DNA of 10,051 nt. It comes from Ochromonadaceae sp. CCMP2298 (Eukaryota; Sar; Synurophyceae; Ochromonadales; Ochromonadaceae). Below the pieces are notes generated by a model. It did no database searches and was not told where the DNA came from. It was given only the letters and a program-made list of their open reading frames with translations. A program made the position numbers and the translations under genes. Shown one piece after another: positions 1-6,897 of the stretch (position 1 is the stretch's first letter; each line of letters opens with the position of its first letter). Location of the stretch: assembly GCA_026770595.1 (NCBI GenBank), contig MU634813.1, positions 1 through 10,051 of the forward strand, read 5' to 3'.

Positions 1-2819
1 CCCCCGCCTCTGTCTCATCTGCCTTTGTCGCCGCCCCCGCCCCTGCATCTACGGGAGCTGCCGCTGTCGGTACCGCACGTGTGGGCAGTGTAGGTATTGG
101 GGGAAGTGGTAGTGGTAGTTGGGGCAGTGGTAGTGGGGGCAGTGAGGGCACCGAGCTGGTGAGACCGGGCACGGGTGTGGGCGCGGCTCAGACATTGGGG
201 CCGAAGGCGGAGGCACGGGCTAAGGCTAAGGCGGTTGTTGCGACCAGGGCTAAGGCCAGGGCTGCCAAGAGGGCTGCGGCGAGGGCTAAGGGAGCCCCTG
301 GAGGGGCAGTGGGGCCGGGAGTAGGACCTGTGGCTGGGAAATCCACGAAAGGGGTTCAGAGTAAGCCCAGCAACAAGACTATACACACGGTCCCTGGGGT
401 CAGGAAAAAGGAGGCAAAGGAAACACAGGAAACAAAAGAAGCGTTGCTGGGTCCCCCGGGGAACACTTCTTCGGGACTGAATCGGCAGCAGTGCTCAGCG
501 CAGTTCGGCAGACGCGCCTACCTCCCCAAGGGCCGGAGCCAGCTGCCCCCTATGCTGTACACGTTCCCGGGCAGTGGGAACACATGGTTTCGGCTGCTGG
601 TGGAGTTTGCGACGGGTGTCTACACAGGCAGTGTGTATAACGATAAAAGCTTAGTAACCGCCCTGCCGGGGGAGATGACGTGCAATATGCAGGTGGGCCG
701 CTCTCTCTTATACGTACACAATAACTCGTATACATAGCCCAAAACCACCCAAATTCACGAACACTCACACGAACACTTCCTCACAAAATGCATGTTTATC
801 TCACATCCACTCACACTAACACCCACATAAAAACCCACCTACTGTATGCTAAACACACAACAAAAACCCACAAATAGGTTTCAGTCATAAAAATCCACCC
901 CACCACGCACGCCGCGCAGGTGCTTCGCCGAGGGGGGTTTCACTCCGACGGGTCCAAGTGCCAGAAGGGCATGATCCCCCGACTGGACCGAGCCATTTTG
1001 CTGATACGCGACCCCTTTCACTCCATTTGGTCTGAGTTCCAGAGGCAAAGCTCAGCTAGCCATGTGGGGGGTGAGTGTGCGTACCCTGCACCCTGCACCC
1101 TGTACCCTGTATCATGTGTCATGTGCCCTGGTCGTATGTCCTGTGTATGCCCTGTTTCCTGTCGCCCTTCCTGTTTACCTCTTTGTTCTTTACGAATACC
1201 CCCCCCCCCCCCACATGTGTTCATGTATATAGGCGTGGCGAAGCTGGGATTCAACTGGGGCAAGTGGGAGGCAGCGGCCACCCAGCTCAGCCGACAGTAC
1301 GCATATATGTGGGCCGTGGAGCATCCCGACATAGAGAGGTTCCTGCCTCAGAGGGACATACTCTACCTACGTTTCGAGGAGCTATCCACACCCCACAAGA
1401 GGATAGCCGAACTGAAGCGCGCGACTGACTTTTTGGGGATTCATGGGCCCAGCTTGCAGCAGCTCGAGTGCGCCTACTTGTTGAGTGATGTGCGCTCCAC
1501 GCACAGGTATGAGTGATGAAAGTACATTGCACGCACCCCGTCTTACCCCCCCTCCCCTTATCTCTACCTCCCCTACCTCCATCCCACGACCTATACGCAC
1601 ACAAAAACACACACCTACCCCCCCCCCCTCCCACACACACAGGGCGGTGGGCGAGAAGGCCATGGCGAAGGAGGACGCCTACACGCTGCCGGTACGTGCT
1701 GTGTGGTGTACGTACTGGGTGCTAGGTGCTGTGCTCCGTGCTCGCTACTCTGCCCCCGTGCTGTTTATTCTCAGTCTCTTACTCTCCCCCCCCTCCCCCC
1801 TCCCCCCTACACTTCAGATCGTGTGTAAGATGTGGGCCACCTTCGGACGCTTTGCCTCCCAGCACAACTACACTATATGGAAAGACAGCGACTGCACCGC
1901 TCTGAAGGAATTCCAGTTCCAGCAGCCCTTCACCAGGTCGGGGGTTATTAGCGACCCCATATTTGCGCCTCCGGAGAAGGGGAAAAAGGCGAAGGCGAAG
2001 GCGAAACCCAAGCCCAAACCCAGACCAGTGACGGGTAAACCCCAAACTGCCGCTGCTAAAAAGGCTGCTGCTGCTGCTACCGAGGCTGCCGATAAAGCCA
2101 CTGCTGCTGATAAAGCAACTGCTGCTGCTTTCACTGCTTCCACTGCTGCCGATGCTGCTGCTGCCACTGCTGTCACCGCTGCTACTGCTGCCAATGCTGC
2201 CATTGCTGCCGCTTCTACTGCTTCCACTGCTGCCGATGCTGCTGCTGCCACTGCTGCCGATGCTGCTGCTGCTGCTGCTACTGACACTGCAGACAGTACT
2301 GACACTGCTGCCGCTGCTACTGCCGCCGCTGCTGCCTCTGCTGCTGCTGCTACTTATCATACGGCTGCTGCTACTGCTGCTGCTGCTACTGCTATTGCTG
2401 CTGCCACTGCTACTAATAATACTGCTGCTGCCTCTACTGCTGCTATCACCGCTGCGGCTGCCAATGCTGCTGCCACTGCTGCCGCTACTGCTGCCACTGC
2501 TGCCACTGCTGCCACTGCTGCCACTGCTGCCACTGCTGCTGCCACTTTTGCAGCCACTGAGATAAGAGAACAAAAAGATAAGCAAAAAAAGACCAAGGCG
2601 GGGGCGAGTTCGGGTGCAACAGCAGCAGAAGTAGTAGGGTTAATAATAGGGCTAGGGTTAGGACTACTGACAGCAGCAGTGGCAGCAAGAGCAGCAAGAT
2701 TAGCAGCAACAGCGACGGCGAACAGCAGTGGGAGTAGCGGAGACAGTGGGGACAGCGGGGGAGGCGGAGACCCGCCGGTGCGGGGTGTGAGTAAAATCGC
2801 AGGGAAGCATTACCCCTGA
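1..2819 (+). CDS. WSCD-type sulfotransferase-like protein, 5' partial, five exons
   Basis: Exons: <1-692, 920-1070, 1233-1506, 1643-1691 and 1818-2819 (TGA stop). All joins are GT-AG and the frame is kept throughout. The reading frame is already open at the left edge (codons from position 3), so the true start lies upstream. The visible part is 721 residues. An Ala/Arg/Lys-rich stretch comes first, then the sulfotransferase domain. FPGSGNTW at residues 188-195 is the 5'-phosphosulfate loop. [11 protein letters not shown] with R260 and S268 (R-x7-S) is the 3'-phosphate motif of PAPS binding. [15 protein letters not shown] and later [10 protein letters not shown] and [12 protein letters not shown] also fit the WSCD-like family. 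Such enzymes transfer sulfate from PAPS, usually in the Golgi. An N-terminal anchor cannot be seen here. After the domain come a [10 protein letters not shown] linker, about 180 Ala/Thr-rich residues and a hydrophobic segment ([13 protein letters not shown]) before a Gly/Ser tail. The family call is firm; the substrate is unknown. Confidence 0.85.
693..919 (+). other. Introns of the sulfotransferase-like gene
   Basis: Four introns: 693-919 (227 nt, phase 0), 1071-1232 (162 nt, phase 1), 1507-1642 (136 nt, phase 2) and 1692-1817 (126 nt, phase 0). Donors are GTGGGC, GTGAGT, GTATGA and GTACGT; acceptors are GCGCAG, TATATAG, CACACAG and CTTCAG. The span given is the first intron, which is rich in CA and CACA. 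The other three carry long C runs close to the acceptor. Confidence 0.8.
1199..1807 (+). repeat. C-homopolymer tracts near intron 3' ends
   Basis: There are 14 consecutive C at 1199-1212, 11 C at 1618-1628 followed by TCCC, and three C runs (8, 6 and 6, separated by single T) at 1786-1807. Each lies 10-20 nt before the acceptor of introns 2, 3 and 4 of the sulfotransferase-like gene. They may act as polypyrimidine tracts. The complementary strand could form G-quadruplexes. Confidence 0.8.
2041..2559 (+). repeat. Coding GCT/GCC/ACT trinucleotide repeat (Ala/Thr tract)
   Basis: About 520 bp of imperfect CTG/GCT-type triplets lie inside the last exon of the sulfotransferase-like gene. In the coding frame they give Ala and Thr with scattered Asp, Ser and Asn. 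In the next frame they give poly-Leu and on the other strand poly-Ser or Ala/Val. The right end (about 2490-2550) is the cleanest, with the 9-nt unit GCTGCCACT in tandem. The tract has no stop in several frames, so it generates false ORFs. Confidence 0.9.
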
Positions 2820-3500
2820 CCCCCCCTGACCCTACTGACCCTAACCCAGAAGCATAAGCCAGGAGCCACTTTACACTTTACACGATCACAGAAAAGAACA
2901 CAATACACGATGAAATGGGAATTTGATGTTTTACATTCTTTCAGCCATTCTATAGCATTTGTAACATTCTATAAAACCCTTTTCGTACCAGTGGGCTTTT
3001 TTGAGGATTTTTTGATAGGCGTATTTAAGGTAACTATTTATGCAGTAGACCATGCGATTGACATAAAAGCAGTCAGAATTCCTTCGATATTATTTTTCTG
3101 GTGTGTCTTTTTAAGCACAAGAACCGGTATATATGTATATATATACATGTGTGGACTGGGGGGATTAATGTATGGAGTGGGTGACCTTTAAGACACATCA
3201 CCCACATCACCCACATCACCTTTACACACTTTCGACACCCGTACATATGGAGTAAGGGCTGGCCGGAAATTGGGGGGAAAAGGCCCTCCTTGTTGAATTG
3301 CTCCCTCCACTTGCTCACTTCCACCAAAAAAAGTGTCAATTTCCCTGGTACATGCCTATAAATGTGCAAAATTGGAAACCTATCTCCTCCTTCCAGACGA
3401 TCAATGATACAATATCAAGAAAATGGCTGGTAGTAATTACAATATTGCACATCAACCTATGGGTAGAGGTTGAGATGAGTGTCAAATCTCAGAAAAACCT
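2820..3500. other. Spacer with simple repeats, no convincing gene
   Basis: The start is C-rich with degenerate CCCTGAC/CCCTAAC units just after the sulfotransferase stop codon. A 93-codon ORF at 2910-3191 (+) is hydrophobic and begins with ATG, but it matches nothing I know and runs into an AT dinucleotide tract at about 3126-3148. An ORF on the other strand at 3073-3369 owes part of its length to the 9-bp repeat. I assign no function to either. Confidence 0.5.
3194..3220 (+). repeat. Three tandem copies of CACATCACC
   Basis: A perfect 9-bp unit is repeated three times (3194-3202, 3203-3211, 3212-3220). It is a small minisatellite in the spacer. Confidence 0.9.
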
Positions 3501-3884
3501 TCACCTGTTCACCCACAGTGCGGCACCTTCTGTCGGAAAGTCACAAAGTTCCCCCCGGGGGTCCCACACCCTGCTCATGTGGTTACGCAAAATCCCGATT
3601 TGCGTAGTCGAAAAATCCTGAAAAAACCGAAAAACGGACGTGGTCTTTAAAAAGAGGTCGTGTTGCTGTATTGTGAGTGCATTATCAAACAGAGCATTGC
3701 GAGAGATCAGCGCAACAGTATTCACTTCTGAACACGGATTTGGCATCCTGAGACAATTTATTTTACTTCGCTGCGTTGGACCTGCGCGGCGCGGTGGCTT
3801 GAGTCGCATGAAATTTTCCGTCGAATAGAGTTCGACTGATAAATCAAAATCTGCGATCTGCTCCAGCTCGGGCAGCGGAGACAT
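3501..3884 (-). CDS. Weak ORF, unknown product
   Basis: The frame is open for 127 codons from an ATG at 3884 down to a stop at 3501. I recognise no domain. The first two thirds have a balanced amino-acid composition (MSPLPELEQIADFDLS at the start, then Arg/Pro- and Asn/Leu-rich stretches), which is mildly coding-like. The last third crosses the dispersed repeat at 3557-3592, which encodes RNHMSRV here. The partner copy at 6289-6321 also reads as RNHMSRV in one plus-strand frame, so this part is repeat sequence rather than evidence for a gene. It could be a fragment of a mobile-element protein or a chance ORF. Confidence 0.2.
   Translation of the reverse strand: MSPLPELEQIADFDLSVELYSTENFMRLKPPRRAGPTQRSKINCLRMPNPCSEVNTVALISRNALFDNALTIQQHDLFLKTTSVFRFFQDFSTTQIGILRNHMSRVWDPRGELCDFPTEGAALWVNR
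3557..3592 (-). repeat. Dispersed inverted repeat, copy A
   Basis: The motif GGTTACGCAAAA preceded by CCCTGCTCATGT and GGGGTCCCACA is repeated in inverted orientation at 6289-6321. The two differ at a few positions, including a 2-nt gap. It looks like a transposon end or a common repeat family. Confidence 0.75.
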
Positions 3885-3896
3885 CAAAGTTCTCAA

Positions 3897-4243
3897 TTTA
3901 GTCAGAAAGGACGCAAAGTATCATACTCTAACAGAATACGCGAGAGCGCTGGGCCGGGCAGCAGGCGGGTGTCGAGCAGACAGGCCGACGTGGTTGTCGC
4001 CCAGTACCCCTGAGGAGAATCGGCACGCACAGGGACCCGGTCAGAGCAACAACGATGGATTCTTTACTGATTACATTAGATTATAACATATATTAACTAT
4101 ATATATGCATCTACTGTAGGAATATTGTCAGAGATCTAGCCTGTACGGGTGTTGCAGATGTAATAGTTGTTGATAAATATGCTATGCCTAAAAAATAATC
4201 TCCTGAGCCAACCCTGCACCCGTTTCTCCCCAAACAAAGCGCA
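3897..4243. other. Spacer, nothing recognised
   Basis: The left half is GC-rich and the right half AT-rich, with a TATATTAACTATATATATGC stretch around 4090-4107. I see no supported ORF, RNA gene or long repeat. It may be 3' flank of the minus-strand candidate gene that ends at 4244. Confidence 0.5.
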
Positions 4244-6011
4244 TTAGAACCGCAGAGACAGCGCGGACAATAAATTGAATATTGGTGGATCTAAAGCCGC
4301 CTGGAAGTTAGGGGATATGGAATATACAAAAGACCCATGGATGAGATATGAGAGCAGCAGGTGAGACGATTAAGCAGCTGATAACACTCAGCTACACCAA
4401 TTACTTACCTCTGCATCTCCCTTTCTTGTTCTAGCAGCTGCTGCTGTCCATTCGGGACCGCTTGGATGCTTGGAGATGCAGCCCTCAGCACCCCCCATAA
4501 AAATAAGCATGTTGCCACCACCGGCAGCACTTAAGACGTCCTTCCAGCGCTCTGTGACCAGTCCTGTGCCTGTGTAGAGTAGTGATTGATAATAGTTGGC
4601 ATTTTTAAGTCATATTAACAAGCAGGCATTGAGATATCACTGGTAAAGTAAAAGTACAGATTTTCCAGCACGTTTTTGTACTTTAAGACTGGAATACTAA
4701 ATTACTGTACTTTAAGTGTAATCCTGTACTTTAATGTTACTGTAAAGTACAGCAAAACCAGTACTATTTGACAGAGCCAGGCCCTTCTGCTGCTGTACAA
4801 AGTACAGATTAACCTGTACTCCTACACCGAGAAAGGGTTATTCATGAAATCTCAAAAAGGGATTTCATGCCTGAAGAGCGACTAATGAACATGTACTTTA
4901 AGGCTTAACCTTTAATCCTACGCCGAGAAAGGGTTATTCATGAAATCCCAAAAAGGGATTTCATGCCTGAAGAGCGACTGTAGAAAGGCTTATTCAGGAA
5001 ATCCCAAAAAGCGCTTTCCTGCTGATCCTGACTCAACTGAGAGAGCGCCCTCCTTGCTGGCCTGCCCGCCAATTCCTGTGGTAGAGATGCATTTGAGTAA
5101 GGTAGAAAAGGTTATTCAGGAAATCCCAATAAGCGATTTCCTCATTTATTTTACCCCAAAAAGGATTTCCTCACAGCATACGGTCAATAGTATACAGCAC
5201 ATAGCATAGACAGCACATAGCATACTACACATACTATAGAGCACACAGCATAGACGCGATCCCTAATATTTTTCATTTCTCCTCTCTTCTTTTACCCAGC
5301 CGCCCGCCGACTCTTGAGTAAGGTAGAAAGGGTTATTAATGAAATCCCAAAAAGGGATTTCATGCCTGAAGAGCGACCGTGGTACCTGTCCTACGACACC
5401 GAGAATGGTTTAAAGAGAAAATTCTTACTTTGATTTCCTCATTTAGAAACCCCAAAAAAGAGTTCTTTACAGCATACAGCACACAGCATACAGCACGTAT
5501 TGTACAGCACATAGCATACGGCTTTTAACATACTGCACATAAAAAACGACACCTAGAATAAAGCATACTGCTAGCTGACCAGTCAGGAAGGGATCTATGC
5601 ATTCACTTAGTACAGCTTAACCTGTACTCCTACACCGAGACAGGGTTATTCATGAAATCCCAAAAAGGGATTTCATGAATCGCGTTCAAAATCCTTTTTA
5701 AACATGTACTAAGTACAGGTTTAACTGTACTTTCTTATAAATTTTTCTGCACCTGTACTAAGTACAGGTGCATCTGTACTTTAAGTGTAATCCTGTACTT
5801 TTTAGTACGTTTACTTTGCCGGTGTATTAGCAGTACTTTCTTCGTGATCTTCCATACGATCAACAGGAGGGGGCTCGCGATCAACAGGAATGTAATGCGG
5901 GTAAGAGGAAAATTGAGGGACGTAGCGGGGATACTTAAAATATGTATTAAGAAGAGCGCTTGCTATAATTCCCTCAACTTTCTTACAAGTCTGCCTGCCA
6001 GCTCGAGCCAT
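4244..6011 (-). CDS. Tentative three-exon gene of unknown function, interrupted by a transposon in an intron
   Basis: Proposed exons, in order of transcription: 6011-5837, 4569-4409 and 4300-4244 (TAA stop), giving 130 residues. The last intron (4408-4301, 108 nt) has a consensus GTAAGT donor and ends CCCCTAACTTCCAG, with a CTAAC branch-like motif. The first acceptor is CTACTCTACACAG. The first donor, AAA|GTACTG, is weak. Phases agree at both joins (1, then 0). The middle exon is open for 53 codons in a single frame (TERWKDVLSAAGGG, then CISKHPSGPEW). The first has FKYPRYVPQFSSYPHYIPVD. I recognise no family. The first intron holds the CACTA-like element at 4638-5824; without it, it would be about 80 nt. 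The start at 6011 is only the first ATG of its frame, so upstream exons are possible. The chance of a false model is real, mostly for the first exon. Confidence 0.38.
4705..4732 (+). repeat. 28-bp exact direct repeat, copy 1 (copy 2 at 5774-5801)
   Basis: CTGTACTTTAAGTGTAATCC followed by TGTACTTT occurs identically at 4705-4732 and 5774-5801, near opposite ends of the CACTA-like element and in the same orientation. It is part of the subterminal GTAC motif family. Confidence 0.9.
5093..5337 (+). repeat. Internal duplication with TTGAGTAAGGTAGAAA start
   Basis: TTGAGTAAGGTAGAAA followed by (A/G)GGTTATT occurs at 5093-5116 and 5314-5337, each time just before a hairpin copy and after a CCGCC-containing stretch. 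It indicates segmental duplication inside the element. Confidence 0.8.
5171..5540 (+). repeat. Degenerate CAGCACATAGCATA minisatellite, two clusters
   Basis: Units resembling CAGCACATAGCATA or CATACAGCACA recur in clusters at about 5171-5256 and 5470-5540. Both clusters follow a CCCCAAAAA/TTTCCTCA-like segment, so they probably arose by duplication of a larger block. Confidence 0.7.
5749..5771. repeat. Near-perfect palindrome GCACCTGTACT-A-AGTACAGGTGC
   Basis: Two 11-bp arms pair perfectly around a single central A. It lies in the right subterminal region of the CACTA-like element, and a shorter relative (CATGTACTAAGTACAGGT) lies at 5703-5720. It is the symmetric form of the GTAC motif and a likely dimer-protein binding site. 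Confidence 0.85.
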
Positions 6012-6220
6012 TTGAAATACTGGCTCACCTGTTTTTCAGCAGACGAGGGCAGATATCTACACCAATAAGGTGTGCGCAGTCCGATTCTTTGGCCTTATAG
6101 GTGCAGCATAGCTCCTAGGTCCATGCCTGTGCAATTCATAGCGCCGTACACGCTATGTGGCAGGACCGATGATTCAATATGTGCAGGTCCTCCCAGCCTG
6201 CAAAAAGGGCCATTCTGCAC

Positions 6221-6259
6221 TGCAAAGAAAAATGTCTGCGGCAGACGTTTTTCTTTGCA
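6221..6259. repeat. 39-nt imperfect palindrome (19-bp arms)
   Basis: TGCAAAGAAAAATGTCTGC, one central G, then GCAGACGTTTTTCTTTGCA. The arms pair with a single mismatch and have essentially no loop. It is a strong cruciform former, perhaps a solo remnant of a palindromic foldback element. Confidence 0.9.
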
Positions 6260-6288
6260 CAGAAATATGCCGGGTTTTGCCCATACGC

Positions 6289-6321
6289 TTTTGCGTAACC
6301 ATATGAGCAGGGTGGGACCCC
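6289..6321 (+). repeat. Dispersed inverted repeat, copy B
   Basis: TTTTGCGTAACCATATGAGC followed by AGGGTGGGACCCC is the inverted partner of 3557-3592. The pair faces inwards and bounds about 2.77 kb that includes the whole minus-strand candidate gene and the CACTA-like element. Confidence 0.75.
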
Positions 6322-6344
6322 TAGGGTTCACCTTGTTTACACTA

Positions 6345-6839
6345 TGAGCTGGTCCCACCGAGACGCCCAAAAAATATTGGAACTCATTTTGTCACGCCAT
6401 TTTTTATTCTTTTGGGGAGCCCAATAGGGCAAATTGAAGGTCTTTGAGCTGTCTATCGACATATTGGGGAGTCCAGGCGAAATTTCGGGTCCCTGAGTAG
6501 ATAGAGGTCGAAATCTGACCCCCCTGCTCGGATTGGGATTTTTTGAGCGGCTGTATCTCGAATTCTACTGCGAAGTAGTTCAGGGCCCCACAATACGTCG
6601 ATAGAACAGGTTCTAAGCTATCATTTCCGCTACTACGATCGACTAACCGAGCTACAACGGCGTGACAAAAACTATTCTAGACTCCCTCACTGCCAAATGT
6701 TGTCGAAAAAAGATGTTTTTAGGATGAAAAGTTTCGAAAAAGCATGTGTTTACGAAGAAAAAAATGCTTTCTTGAGTTTTTTCACCTAGACAAAAGTGGG
6801 TACGGAAACAAAATTCGGTTTCTTGGTGGGACCAGCTCG
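6345..6839. mobile_element. 495-bp MITE with TA flanks, Tc1/mariner-like
   Basis: The terminal inverted repeats are TGAGCTGGTCCCACCGAGA at 6345-6363 and its inverted partner at 6821-6839 (17 of 19 match). Both ends are directly flanked by TA (6343-6344 and 6840-6841), the target duplication of the Tc1/mariner group. A second inner inverted pair, TTTTGTCACGCC, lies at 6387-6398 and inverted at 6659-6670 (12 of 12). No transposase ORF is present. The interior is non-coding. A TA duplication is only two bases and could be chance, so the class is tentative while the element itself is well supported. Confidence 0.65.
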
Positions 6840-6897
6840 TATCGATCGACCGTGCCGAGGTTTCACTTGCTGCCGAGGTCTGTTTTCAGCAGGCCGC

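Larger units (their letters stand above)
4843..5677 (+). repeat. Family of 27-nt hairpins, CATGAAATCCC-AAAAA-GGGATTTCATG
   Basis: Copies lie at 4843-4869, 4939-4965, 4995-5021, 5117-5143, 5338-5364 and 5651-5677. A further degraded copy may lie near 5400-5460. The best copies have 11-bp perfect arms and a 5-A loop; the last extends to 13 bp (5649-5679). Most are preceded by GAAAGGGTTATT or close variants, and copies 1, 2 and 5 are followed by CCTGAAGAGCGAC. The copies at 4995 and 5117 carry paired changes in both arms (T to G on the left, A to C on the right), so pairing is kept. All lie inside the CACTA-like element. Confidence 0.85.
4638..5824. mobile_element. Non-autonomous CACTA-like (CMC) DNA element, 1187 bp
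   Basis: The terminal inverted repeats are CACTGGTAAAGTAAAAGTAC at 4638-4657 and its inverted partner at 5805-5824 (17 of 20 match). Both ends are flanked by TAT (4635-4637 and 5825-5827), which fits a 3-bp target duplication. The subterminal regions are crowded with GTAC-containing motifs such as CTGTACTTTAAG and AAGTACAG in both orientations. A CACTR-type end, a 3-bp duplication and dense subterminal repeats are the known hallmarks of the CACTA/EnSpm group. No transposase ORF is present, so it would need help from elsewhere. The class is inferred from the ends only. hAT-like or unclassified MITE origins remain possible. Confidence 0.6.
6012..6342. other. Spacer with hairpin and repeat, no convincing gene
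   Basis: Short ORFs on both strands here overlap the hairpin at 6221-6259 and the dispersed repeat at 6289-6321 and are not convincing. On the minus strand ACCTATAAGGCC (about 6090-6101) lies roughly 80 nt before the proposed start at 6011. It could be a TATA-like element, but this is weak. Confidence 0.4.

Noticed and set aside
2152-2565. Poly-Leu ORF on the plus strand
   Set aside because: It is a frame shadow of the GCT/ACT triplet repeat; the Ala/Thr frame continues the sulfotransferase exon.
1779-2585. Long poly-Ser ORF on the minus strand
   Set aside because: It is the antisense of the same triplet repeat and of the coding exon; no start context or domain.
2633-2664. Telomere-like TAGGGTTA stretch
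   Set aside because: Units are irregular, lie within coding sequence and are not in tandem array; probably chance or low-complexity.
4409-4569. BRCT-like resemblance of the WKDVLSAAGGG exon
   Set aside because: Only a short Trp and Gly-Gly similarity; the surrounding pattern of a BRCT domain is missing.
4940-5209. 89-codon plus-strand ORF
   Set aside because: It runs through the hairpin and minisatellite repeats of the CACTA-like element and has no protein-like pattern of its own.
4843-5677. CRISPR-like array
   Set aside because: The units are palindromic, unevenly spaced, diverged, and inside a TIR element in a eukaryotic genome.
4705-5801. LTR pair based on the 28-bp direct repeat
   Set aside because: The repeats are too short, lack TG...CA ends, and sit inside better-supported inverted terminal repeats.
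5844-6347. Short plus-strand ORFs (5844-6068, 6072-6347)
   Set aside because: They overlap the minus-strand candidate exon, a palindrome and a dispersed repeat, and show no family features.
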